DNA of 5,848 nt from an uncultured Eubacteriales bacterium (lineage in GTDB: Bacteria; Bacillota_A; Clostridia; Peptostreptococcales; Anaerovoracaceae): positions 1-5,848 of the forward strand of contig CACYHM010000095.1 of NCBI GenBank assembly GCA_902774195.1, given 5' to 3'. The notes below the pieces were generated by a model. The model searched no databases. It was not told where the DNA came from and saw only the letters and a list, made by a program, of their open reading frames with translations. Position 1 is the stretch's first letter. Every line of letters begins with the position of its first letter. Both the position numbers and the translations under genes were made by a program. Shown here one piece after another: positions 1 through 5,848 of this stretch.

Positions 1-53
1 GCGCCGCGCCTGTCTGCTGCGCGTGGCAGCCGCCCGAATAAAGTCTGTATCTT

Positions 54-1397
54 TTACATCGGTCCCTTGTCGAACAGGAAGGTCTTCCACTCCAGAGCAC
101 GGCTCTTCACCGGTCCTATGAGGCGGCTCTTTCCGTCACGGAAAAGGCGGAACTTCCTGCGCGTCATGCTGAGCGACGGCCAGTACGGCAGGCCGTCCCC
201 GTTAGGGGTGCCCCATCTTGCGAAATTGGCGATATAGTGCACCATCTCATCCTTAAGTTTTTCATCTTCTCTGCCAAACGGGCGCCAGCTCCTGTCCATG
301 TTGCCGAACATATACCACAGATCTGCAGCATGGAAGGCTTTGTATCTGTTCCCCGGCGGGGTCCTGTCGAACATATAGCCCCATACCGGCGAGCGTCTCT
401 GCAGCGAGCGCATGACACCGAGACCCTCGGCGAGGTCGAAGATCAGATACGGCATGTAGTCCTGCGAGGTGACTCCTGCTATCACCGGAACATCAAGATA
501 TGATCCCTCCCGCATTATCTTCGAAGGCATTTCGGGAATTATCGTGCCGTCGATCCCCGGCTGCTGGATGCGCACGCTGCGGTTCTCGAGAAAGGTATCA
601 TACCAGGCCTGGAATATGGTCCGGTGAGGCATTGCCCTGAATTCCTCCTCGCTCTTTGCACCCGCGCGTTCTCTGACCTTCGACCAGAACCTCTCTTCGG
701 ACTCTTCAGGGGTCAGAGGCCCTGCAAAAGATGGCACAGCGCCTGCGCCGGACATCATGACAGCTCCCTTAACGATGCCTTCGAGCGTCTTTGTGTACAG
801 AAGGTCCATCACCGCCATCGCTCCGGCGGACTGTCCCATTACCGTTATGCGGTCAGGATCGCCTCCGAAATCGGCTATATGCTCCCTGATCCACTTCAGT
901 CCGAACACCATGTCGTGCAGACCGTAATTGCCCCCTTTATACAGGCCGAACACATTGAGCCTGTATCCGAGCGATACCAGGATGATGCCGTGCTTAGCAT
1001 ATTCGGTGGAAGTCCCGTACGGGTCCTCGCCCACACAGCCGTTTTCGAACGAGCCGCCGTGGATGAACACCAGCACCGGATCATTTTCTGCCGCGGAGCG
1101 CGTGATTATATTGAGTGTCATGGGCGACTCGGCGAATTTCCAGCTGTCCTGCCCGCGTCCCGGCCTGAATTCGCTGTGATAGAACGCGTAGCGGCCGACA
1201 GACTCATCGTGATAGGCCCTGTACTGCCAGCAGTCCGTTTCGGGACCCGTCGCGTCCAGTTCGTCCCATGCCGGATATGGCTTCGGCATCTCAAAGCGTT
1301 CTGTCACCGCATATGGTATGCCGCGGAACATGCGGACACCTTTTTCTTCTGTGCCGGTCACCTTGCCGAGACCGGTACTGATAGTCACTTTGCTCAT
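54..1397 (-). CDS. Type-B carboxylesterase (para-nitrobenzyl esterase / cholinesterase-like fold)
   Basis: Predicted cytoplasmic serine esterase of 447 residues with no signal peptide. The N-terminal FRGIPYA is a hallmark of type-B carboxylesterases. The oxyanion-hole HGGSF lies at about residues 113-117, and the nucleophile elbow GQSAG holds Ser190. The acid position is Asp313 in GVTSQD, where most relatives have Glu. The catalytic His is His356 in AFHAADLWYMFG, matching the family pattern fHgaDlpyvFg. The usual SEDCLxLN motif is altered to AESPMTLN, so the conserved cysteine is absent. It is somewhat shorter than the family's usual 490-550 residues. I chose the ATG at 1397 because AAGGA lies 7 bases upstream. 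An in-frame TTG at 1418 overlaps the preceding stop codon but has no ribosome binding site. It is the last visible gene of the minus-strand operon, 17 bases after the phosphodiesterase. The substrate is unknown; the family splits short acyl or aryl esters. Family call firm, start fairly firm. Confidence 0.92.
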   Translation of the reverse strand: MSKVTISTGLGKVTGTEEKGVRMFRGIPYAVTERFEMPKPYPAWDELDATGPETDCWQYRAYHDESVGRYAFYHSEFRPGRGQDSWKFAESPMTLNIITRSAAENDPVLVFIHGGSFENGCVGEDPYGTSTEYAKHGIILVSLGYRLNVFGLYKGGNYGLHDMVFGLKWIREHIADFGGDPDRITVMGQSAGAMAVMDLLYTKTLEGIVKGAVMMSGAGAVPSFAGPLTPEESEERFWSKVRERAGAKSEEEFRAMPHRTIFQAWYDTFLENRSVRIQQPGIDGTIIPEMPSKIMREGSYLDVPVIAGVTSQDYMPYLIFDLAEGLGVMRSLQRRSPVWGYMFDRTPPGNRYKAFHAADLWYMFGNMDRSWRPFGREDEKLKDEMVHYIANFARWGTPNGDGLPYWPSLSMTRRKFRLFRDGKSRLIGPVKSRALEWKTFLFDKGPM

Positions 1398-1404
1398 CGT
1401 CTTT

Positions 1405-1410
1405 TCCTTT
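1405..1410 (-). promoter_or_regulatory. Ribosome binding site that decides the carboxylesterase start
   Basis: On the minus strand AAAGGA stands 7 bases before the ATG at 1397. The alternative TTG at 1418, which overlaps the upstream TGA stop, has no purine-rich site before it. This favours the shorter 447-residue product over a 454-residue one. Confidence 0.7.
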
Positions 1411-1414
1411 TTTA

Positions 1415-2449
1415 TCAATACGCGGCATCTCTGCCGTTTTCAGCCTTTATTTCTCCGGCCTCATAATGACCGGGCTCGAGGTGATAGGGCATGTCCACCT
1501 TCCTCAGCGGAAGCAGTTTCTCGCCCTTCTCTTCGAGAAAGGTCCTCAGAAGCCACGGCCTGTCCGTGATGATGCCATCGACTCCCATGGCATACATGGT
1601 CTCAAAGTCTTCCGGGGTGTTCACCGTCCACGGCACGACCTTCATTCCCAGCGAATGCGCTTCGTCTGTAAGTTCCTTTGTGATCTCTTTGAAATACGGG
1701 CTCACATCATCGATCCCGAGCGAATGCGCCGCGCGTACAGGATCGCCGTCAAAGTCATGTATGTCTATGCCTCCAAGCCACGGTGAAGGTCTGTCCCTGT
1801 CAAGCCAGAGCGTGACTGCGTCCGGCGTGCCCCATGACGGCTGCTCACAGTAAAGCGCGATGGTCCTGATGCCCGGGTCGAGTTCCTTCATCCTGACCAG
1901 AAGCGCCCAGTCGAAGCACTGGAGTATCACCCTGTTCCGGAAACCGAACTCATCGACGAGTCTCAGAAACTCTCTGAGCAGTCTGTCGTAGTCCGGATTC
2001 TTTTCGTGACTCTTCCCGAGAGCCGGATCCGGGTAGGCTTTTGCCTCGATGCTCATCCTTGTTTCAGTGTTTCCGCTGCCTCTGACCAGTTCGAACATCT
2101 GGCGAAGCGACGGGATGAATGCGTCGGCCATGACCTGGGTACGCCCGTGAAGAGCGTAATACTCTGTCGCCGGATCCATCTTGCCTGCATTATACGTCTG
2201 TATCTCTTCGAGCGTCATGTCGTGTATGAAGAGCTTCTCATCCTCTACACGCTTTCCTTCACTGTCAGTCGTAATCAGCGGATTGAGCGCGGGATTGTGA
2301 GACATCACGATCTGCCCGTCAGCAGTCAGCTGCATGTCGCATTCGATGGTCAGCGCACCGTTCTCAAGCGCATACTGGTATGAATACAGAGTGTTCTCGG
2401 GGCGTGCGTCCCTGCCTCCCCTGTGAAATTCCATATCGTAGTAATACAT
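1415..2449 (-). CDS. Glycerophosphodiester phosphodiesterase family protein
   Basis: Protein of 344 residues with the GDPD TIM-barrel signature. HRG at 9-11 and PENT at 17-20 are followed by E36 and D38 (IECDMQLTADGQIV), the expected metal and active-site acids. His51 is the second general acid/base. E135 and K137 (SIEAK) supply the mid-barrel metal ligand region. The late-barrel motifs WTVN (284-287) and DGIITDRP (291-298) close the fold. The catalytic His51 is in HNPALNP rather than the commoner HDP. The stretch after it, with a long loop leading to IPSLRQMFELV, resembles the Streptomyces-type GDPD subgroup. The family hydrolyses glycerophosphodiesters such as glycerophosphocholine to sn-glycerol-3-phosphate and an alcohol, using a divalent metal. 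No signal peptide is seen, so it is probably cytoplasmic. The start is supported by GAGGA 6 bases upstream. It lies 18 bases after the hydrolase gene and 17 bases before the esterase. The exact substrate is unproven. Confidence 0.94.
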   Translation of the reverse strand: MYYYDMEFHRGGRDARPENTLYSYQYALENGALTIECDMQLTADGQIVMSHNPALNPLITTDSEGKRVEDEKLFIHDMTLEEIQTYNAGKMDPATEYYALHGRTQVMADAFIPSLRQMFELVRGSGNTETRMSIEAKAYPDPALGKSHEKNPDYDRLLREFLRLVDEFGFRNRVILQCFDWALLVRMKELDPGIRTIALYCEQPSWGTPDAVTLWLDRDRPSPWLGGIDIHDFDGDPVRAAHSLGIDDVSPYFKEITKELTDEAHSLGMKVVPWTVNTPEDFETMYAMGVDGIITDRPWLLRTFLEEKGEKLLPLRKVDMPYHLEPGHYEAGEIKAENGRDAAY

Positions 2450-2467
2450 GGCATATCCTCCGGACGG

Positions 2468-3280
2468 TCAGTCCGTCTGATCATCAGACAGAAACTTCAG
2501 GACCTGCTCTTTGTAATCCGGAGCAAAGTCATAGGCCGCATGTCCGTAGCCGTCATACATGTGCAGGACAAGGCCTTTTTTGCTGCCGAGATTTTCAGCT
2601 ATCCGGAAAGACGCCTCATGCCCGAGCACCTGATCGTCCATCGATCCCATCACGAGCACCGGGCATTTTATCTTCCTGAGATCGCCCGTCACGTTGAACC
2701 CCTTCAGATCAGCAAGGATGATGAAGCGTTCAAGGTCCTTATCAGTCACCGTCTTTGCCGCTGTGCTCAGGGCCTTTTTCGACTTTTCGAACACATCCGG
2801 CGGATATACCGCCTCGCCGAACGCCATGTACAGGCCTTCACTGTCTCCGGCCTTCGCCAGTTCTATCCATTTTCCGATGGCTCTGAACTGCTCTTCATCC
2901 ACTGCTGAAGAGGTGGAGCAAAGGACCAGCTTATGCACGAGCTCCGGGTGATCGATCGCTATCTGCATGGCGATCATGCCGCCCTGTGACGTGCCGAACA
3001 GATCTACGCCGCTGAGTCCGAGCGCCCGCATGGCCTCTGCAGTATCCGCAGCCATCTCCTTTATCGAATATGAAGCCGGCAGCTCTTTTCTGCGGTCGAA
3101 CATGTATACCGTATGATCATCGCCGAACATCCTGTACGCTTCGGCGACAAAGGACGCAAGTCCCATGACGCTCTGGACGCTCAGCCCCGGCAGTATCACC
3201 ATGGTCTTTTCTCCCCGCCCGAAACTGAACCATTCCATCGAGAATGTCTCCGTTTTGACTGTTTTTACCTCTATCCTCAT
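2468..3280 (-). CDS. Alpha/beta-fold hydrolase, small single-domain type
   Basis: Protein of 270 residues with a complete alpha/beta hydrolase catalytic set. Strand beta-3 and the oxyanion loop are MVILPGLS (about 27-34), where the common HGxG is replaced by PGLS. The nucleophile elbow is GTSQGG with Ser98. The acid is Asp215 in GSMDDQV, though Asp216 is adjacent. The His is His247 in DGYGHAAYDF. Residues of about 125-200 form a helical lid. The length is normal for the MenH / 3-oxoadipate enol-lactonase / lysophospholipase-like group, whose substrates cannot be told apart from sequence alone. No export signal is present. The ATG at 3280 has an excellent AGGAG site 6 bases upstream. It is the first gene of the minus-strand operon, read from the divergent intergenic region. 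A lipase, thioesterase or enol-lactonase role is equally possible. Confidence 0.92.
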   Translation of the reverse strand: MRIEVKTVKTETFSMEWFSFGRGEKTMVILPGLSVQSVMGLASFVAEAYRMFGDDHTVYMFDRRKELPASYSIKEMAADTAEAMRALGLSGVDLFGTSQGGMIAMQIAIDHPELVHKLVLCSTSSAVDEEQFRAIGKWIELAKAGDSEGLYMAFGEAVYPPDVFEKSKKALSTAAKTVTDKDLERFIILADLKGFNVTGDLRKIKCPVLVMGSMDDQVLGHEASFRIAENLGSKKGLVLHMYDGYGHAAYDFAPDYKEQVLKFLSDDQTD

Positions 3281-3328
3281 GCTGTTCTCCTTTCCTCATA
3301 AATATATCACATATGGCAGTCCCTGCCG

Positions 3329-3337
3329 TGCGATAAT
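3329..3337 (+). promoter_or_regulatory. Candidate extended -10 promoter for the rubredoxin-flavoprotein gene
   Basis: TGCGATAAT fits the extended -10 pattern TGnTATAAT with five of six -10 bases. No good -35 is seen 16-18 bases upstream, which is tolerated in extended -10 promoters. Transcription would start near 3344, giving a leader of about 43 bases. The -10 overlaps the opposite-strand candidate almost completely. Confidence 0.45.
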
Positions 3338-3363
3338 ATCACCAGTGTGGAATTGCATAACAA
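3333..3363 (-). promoter_or_regulatory. Candidate promoter for the minus-strand hydrolase operon
   Basis: On the minus strand a -35-like TTGTTA (3358-3363) precedes GATATT (3335-3340) with a 17-base spacer. Read two bases further, the same site is an extended -10, TGATATTAT (3333-3341). Transcription would start near 3326 and give a leader of about 45 bases. This is a consensus match by eye only. Confidence 0.45.
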
Positions 3364-3375
3364 CATAGTGATCAT

Positions 3376-3381
3376 GGAGGG
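3376..3381 (+). promoter_or_regulatory. Strong Shine-Dalgarno of the rubredoxin-flavoprotein gene
   Basis: GGAGGG ends 5 bases before the ATG at 3387. This is a near-perfect anti-16S match and fixes the start codon. Confidence 0.75.
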
Positions 3382-3386
3382 AAATC

Positions 3387-4907
3387 ATGGCTAAAGTAAG
3401 ATGTACCATATGCGGAGCTTACCTGCCTGAGGGGACGGAGGAATGCCCTGTATGCGGAGTCAGCTCCGAATGTTTTGAGCCTGTGGGGATGGTCAAGTGC
3501 ACCTTCTGCGGAGCCGTGTTCGAAGAGGGCGTCGATACCTGCCCGGTATGCAGCGTCGGCCCCGAATACTTTGAGCCTGCTACAGCAGAAGATCTTGCCT
3601 CGAGGATACAGCCGGCATCGTCCGGAGGCAGCGGAAACATTGTCAAATGCCTCGTATGCGGAGCGGAATTCGAGGAGGGAGCCGTTGCCTGCCCGGTATG
3701 CGGTGTCGGACCGGAGAATTTCATCCCGGCAGAGAAGAAAGGGACGGATTTCAGAAAGGACACGGAAGAGCTCTTCGTGATCATCGGCGGTGGTCCGGCT
3801 GCCAAGAGCGCGGCCGAGGCGGTCAGGGAACGCAATCAGACCGCGACCGTCACGATCGTCACACAGGAATCCCACCTGCCGTACAACAGGCCGATGCTCA
3901 CAAAAGGCATCGTAAGGGACTTCGGCGACAACTATAACGGGCTCGTAATGGAGGGCCCTGAGTGGTATGAGGAAAACCGGATCAATTTCGCTCCCGGCAC
4001 CGAAGTCCTCGGAGTCGATACCGCGGCAAAGACTGTCAGCATCCGCAACGCGGACGGCAGCAGCGGACAGATGAAATACGACAAGCTGATATACGCTCTC
4101 GGCGCGTACTGCTTCGTTCCTCCGATCAAGGGTGCTGATCTCGGCCATGTCGTTTCGGTCAGAAGCATCGCGGATACGGAGAAGGTCAGGCAGATAATAG
4201 CGGAGCGCAAAGCTTCAAAAGCCGTCTGCATAGGCGGCGGGGTCATGGGTCTTGAGGGCGCGTGGGGCCTCAAGGAAGGCGGACTCGAAGTGACCGTTCT
4301 CGAGACGGCTCCGGGACTTCTTCCGAGGCAGCTTGACGATACCGCCTCCGAAATGCTCAAAGAGCTCTGCATCGAGGCAGGTGTGGATGTGGTCACCGGT
4401 GTAAAGATCGCTGAGATCACAGAGAACGCAGTCGTGCTCGATGACGGGACCGAATACGAAGCCCAGCTGGTCATAATGTCTACCGGCATGAGACCTCATA
4501 CCAAAATCGCCGAAGAGAGCGGCATAGAAGTGGACAAATGGGTGCTCGCCGACGATCACATGAGGACGAACGTCCCTGACGTATTCACGGCAGGCGACTG
4601 CTGCAGCGTGGACGGACAGCCTCAGGCATTCTGGGCCCAGGCGGTCGAAACAGGCCGCATCGCAGGAGCGAATGCCGCGGGAGAAGAGATAAGGTATAAG
4701 TCCATCGGCAGCTCTCTCGTGATCGAGGCGATGAACACAAGCGTCTTCGCGCTCGGCACCAACGGGAAGGATCCTGACAGAAAGTTCAGGTCCGAGCAGA
4801 TCAAAGACGATGTGAAGAAGACCTACTCGAAGTACTATTACGATCACGGAAAGCTCGTCGGAACGATACTCATAGGCGATATCTCGGCCATGAGCACCGC
4901 GATCTAA
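3387..4907 (+). CDS. NAD(P)H:rubredoxin reductase-like flavoprotein fused to three N-terminal rubredoxin-like modules
   Basis: Protein of 506 residues. Three compact rubredoxin-like modules come first, with cysteines 6/9/20/23, 38/41/52/55 and 88/91/102/105. An FAD-binding Rossmann motif VIIGGGPAAKSAA follows (131-143), then the PYNRPMLTK segment (165-173) typical of NADH:rubredoxin and nitrite reductase flavoproteins. The NAD(H) motif CIGGGVMGLEGA (281-292) ends its second strand with Glu306 (VTVLE), which favours NADH over NADPH. The second FAD motif is VFTAGDCC (399-406), and the last 85 or so residues resemble the rubredoxin-reductase C-terminal domain. There is no CxxxxC disulfide as in glutathione reductase and no peroxidase cysteine near the FAD site. 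The likely path is therefore NADH to FAD to the iron-sulfur-like modules, then to an unknown acceptor. In anaerobes such proteins feed oxygen- or peroxide-reducing flavodiiron proteins and rubrerythrins. It is cytoplasmic, monocistronic, and followed by a terminator. Domain calls are firm; metal content, partner and pathway are inferred. Confidence 0.93.
   Translation: MAKVRCTICGAYLPEGTEECPVCGVSSECFEPVGMVKCTFCGAVFEEGVDTCPVCSVGPEYFEPATAEDLASRIQPASSGGSGNIVKCLVCGAEFEEGAVACPVCGVGPENFIPAEKKGTDFRKDTEELFVIIGGGPAAKSAAEAVRERNQTATVTIVTQESHLPYNRPMLTKGIVRDFGDNYNGLVMEGPEWYEENRINFAPGTEVLGVDTAAKTVSIRNADGSSGQMKYDKLIYALGAYCFVPPIKGADLGHVVSVRSIADTEKVRQIIAERKASKAVCIGGGVMGLEGAWGLKEGGLEVTVLETAPGLLPRQLDDTASEMLKELCIEAGVDVVTGVKIAEITENAVVLDDGTEYEAQLVIMSTGMRPHTKIAEESGIEVDKWVLADDHMRTNVPDVFTAGDCCSVDGQPQAFWAQAVETGRIAGANAAGEEIRYKSIGSSLVIEAMNTSVFALGTNGKDPDRKFRSEQIKDDVKKTYSKYYYDHGKLVGTILIGDISAMSTAI
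3396..3728 (+). repeat. Three tandem rubredoxin-like coding modules
   Basis: Three protein repeats lie at residues 4-32, 36-64 and 86-114 (3396-3482, 3492-3578, 3642-3728). Each has the same CxxC-x10-CPxC spacing, a GA pair after the first knuckle, and an FxP ending. Copies two and three are closest, sharing EEG, ACPVC/TCPVC and VGPE. CPVCGVGPENF in copy three closely matches the C-terminal knuckle of canonical rubredoxin. The middle loop is much shorter than in canonical rubredoxin and about two residues shorter than the rubrerythrin type as I recall it. A Ser/Gly-rich linker (65-84) separates copies two and three. Copy one has an extra Cys29. Confidence 0.9.
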
Positions 4908-4942
4908 GATGAAATAGCAGGATATTTCCGGAATACAACTTG

Positions 4943-4971
4943 CGCCGGAGGCTGCCGCCTCCGGCGTTTTT
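4943..4971 (+). terminator. Intrinsic terminator after the rubredoxin-flavoprotein gene
   Basis: A perfect 10-base-pair GC-rich stem (CGCCGGAGGC / GCCTCCGGCG) with a TGCC loop is followed at once by five T. It starts 35 bases after the stop codon. On the minus strand the hairpin is not followed by a U tract, so it acts mainly on the plus-strand transcript. It sits between two convergent genes. Confidence 0.9.
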
Positions 4972-4974
4972 CTG

Positions 4975-5848
4975 TCAGATGTCACTTTCCAGCGGTATCC
5001 TCAGCGTGAATGTGCTGCCCTCTCCCGGAGCGCTCTTCACGGAAACATCTCCGCCATGCAGGCTTGCTATCTCCTTTACCATAGCAAGTCCGAGGCCGCT
5101 GCTTCCGCCCTCGCTGCGCGATGTATCGGCCTGCCAGAACCTCTGCCATATCTTCTCCTGATCTTCAGCCGAGATGCCGATGCCGTTGTCTTTTGTTTCA
5201 AGAACCGCCATCCCGTCTCCGCGCTTCAGCGACAGCCTGACATATCCGCCTTCTTTTCCGTATTTGTATGCGTTCTGAAGAAGGTTGTATACCGCACGGG
5301 ATATGAGCGAGGCGTTGAAGCTGCAGCTGATGCCGCTTTCGATATCCGTCTCGAGGCTGATCCCCCTGTCATCCTGCGGCACGAAGCCTTCGGCAGTCAC
5401 GCTCACGAATTCGCTCAGGTCACCCCTGCTCAGAGGATACTTTTCGGTCCCCTGCTGCAGCCTCGTGATGCCGAGAAGCTCTTCGATAAGATCGGACATG
5501 CGGTGCCCCTGCTCCTCTATGTGTCCGATGGACTCGCGGTATTCCTTCACTGTGCGGTCCTTCCTCTTCGCATGGTCGCATTCGGCAAGTATCACGGCAG
5601 TAGGAGTCCTGAGCTCGTGGGACGCATCGGACGTGAACTGTCGCTCGGCATCGAAAAGCTTCTCGAGTCTTTCGAACATCCTGTCGAATGCGCCTGCCAG
5701 CTGCTTCATCTCTTTAGGGCCTCTCTTAAGGGCTATCCTTCCCGACAGGTCATCTGCATCATTGATGGAATTTGCTGTGTCAACTATCTTCTCGATCGGC
5801 CTGAATGTAATGGAAGAGATCCACAGCGCGCCAAGGAATGTGACGATG
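4975..5848 (-). CDS. Sensor histidine kinase, C-terminal part (HAMP-HisKA-HATPase), 5' end outside the window
   Basis: The frame stays open to the window edge, giving 290 visible residues; the Met at 5709 is internal. The first 15 (IVTFLGALWISSITF) look like the end of the second membrane segment. A HAMP linker starting RPIEKIVDTANSI follows. The H-box SDASHELRTP holds the phospho-accepting His77 of the visible part (5617-5619), next to the Glu-Leu-Arg-Thr-Pro of HisKA kinases. The N-box is NLLQNAYKYG (N188, N192), G1 is DNGIG (220-224), the F-box is WQRFWQADTSRS, and G2 is SGLGLAM (from about 250). All ATP-binding motifs are intact. The family autophosphorylates and passes phosphate to a response regulator, usually of OmpR type and usually encoded upstream, here off the right end. 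The stimulus cannot be inferred because the sensor region is missing. The gene converges on the flavoprotein gene with a 67-base gap. Confidence 0.95.
   Translation of the reverse strand, partial: IVTFLGALWISSITFRPIEKIVDTANSINDADDLSGRIALKRGPKEMKQLAGAFDRMFERLEKLFDAERQFTSDASHELRTPTAVILAECDHAKRKDRTVKEYRESIGHIEEQGHRMSDLIEELLGITRLQQGTEKYPLSRGDLSEFVSVTAEGFVPQDDRGISLETDIESGISCSFNASLISRAVYNLLQNAYKYGKEGGYVRLSLKRGDGMAVLETKDNGIGISAEDQEKIWQRFWQADTSRSEGGSSGLGLAMVKEIASLHGGDVSVKSAPGEGSTFTLRIPLESDI

Noticed and set aside
1..53. GC-rich stretch beyond the esterase stop as terminator or gene end
   Set aside because: A five-base stem (GCTGC/GCAGC) is present without a following T-run on the minus strand. A 12-codon plus-strand frame ending at 41 is too short to judge at the window edge.
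1395..1418. TTG start for the carboxylesterase overlapping the preceding stop codon
   Set aside because: Translational coupling is possible, but no Shine-Dalgarno precedes the TTG, while the ATG 21 bases downstream has AAGGA at a good distance.
624..1466. Long open frame on the plus strand opposite the carboxylesterase
   Set aside because: It is rich in His, Arg and Cys without recognisable motifs, overlaps a clear esterase gene, and is explained by codon bias on the opposite strand.
2475..2489. Near-perfect palindrome GTCTGATCATCAGAC at the end of the alpha/beta hydrolase gene
   Set aside because: It lies inside the last codons (SDDQTD), has no T-run after it and short arms once folded, so neither terminator nor operator status is supported.
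3351..3363. Possible Rex-type redox operator (TTGTTATGCAA on the minus strand)
   Set aside because: Only one half resembles the TTGTTAA arm; the matching second arm is absent.
3372..4148. Long minus-strand open frame opposite the rubredoxin-flavoprotein
   Set aside because: It mirrors the conserved cysteine modules and FAD motif of the plus-strand gene and has no domain signature of its own.
5707..5709. Met at 5709 as the start of the kinase gene
   Set aside because: The frame continues upstream without a stop into a HAMP linker and membrane segment, so this Met is internal.

Overview
The window reads as chromosomal DNA from an anaerobic bacterium, most probably a mid-GC member of the Clostridia. 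Four observations point that way: strong purine-rich Shine-Dalgarno sites (GGAGGG, AGGAG), a kinase H-box in the style common in Clostridia (FTSDASHELRTP), frequent AGA/AGG/ATA codons beside GC-rich third positions, and a rubredoxin-type redox flavoprotein. This placement is an inference from sequence style, not from a marker gene. I see no mobile element, CRISPR array, tRNA or rRNA.

Left part (54-3280, minus strand): three tightly spaced genes, read right to left, form a probable operon. They encode a small alpha/beta hydrolase, a glycerophosphodiester phosphodiesterase, and a type-B carboxylesterase. The gaps are 18 and 17 bases, and each gene has its own Shine-Dalgarno. All three products are predicted soluble ester-bond hydrolases. 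A role in breaking down lipid-derived or other esterified substrates is plausible, but the substrates are not shown by the sequence.

Middle (3281-3386): a 106-base divergent intergenic region. It carries two overlapping extended -10 promoter candidates on opposite strands. The two transcription units may therefore compete for RNA polymerase.

Right-centre (3387-4907, plus strand): a 506-residue flavoprotein with three tandem compact rubredoxin-like CxxC...CPxC modules at the N-terminus. These are fused to an FAD/NAD(H) oxidoreductase of the NADH:rubredoxin reductase type. A strong intrinsic terminator follows at 4943-4971. This self-contained electron-transfer protein is the most unusual item in the window and would fit oxygen or peroxide defence, or redox balancing, in an anaerobe.

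Right end (4975-5848, minus strand): the C-terminal 290 residues of a membrane sensor histidine kinase, converging on the flavoprotein gene. Its sensor region, first membrane segment and presumed partner regulator lie beyond the window. Nothing visible links it functionally to the other genes.
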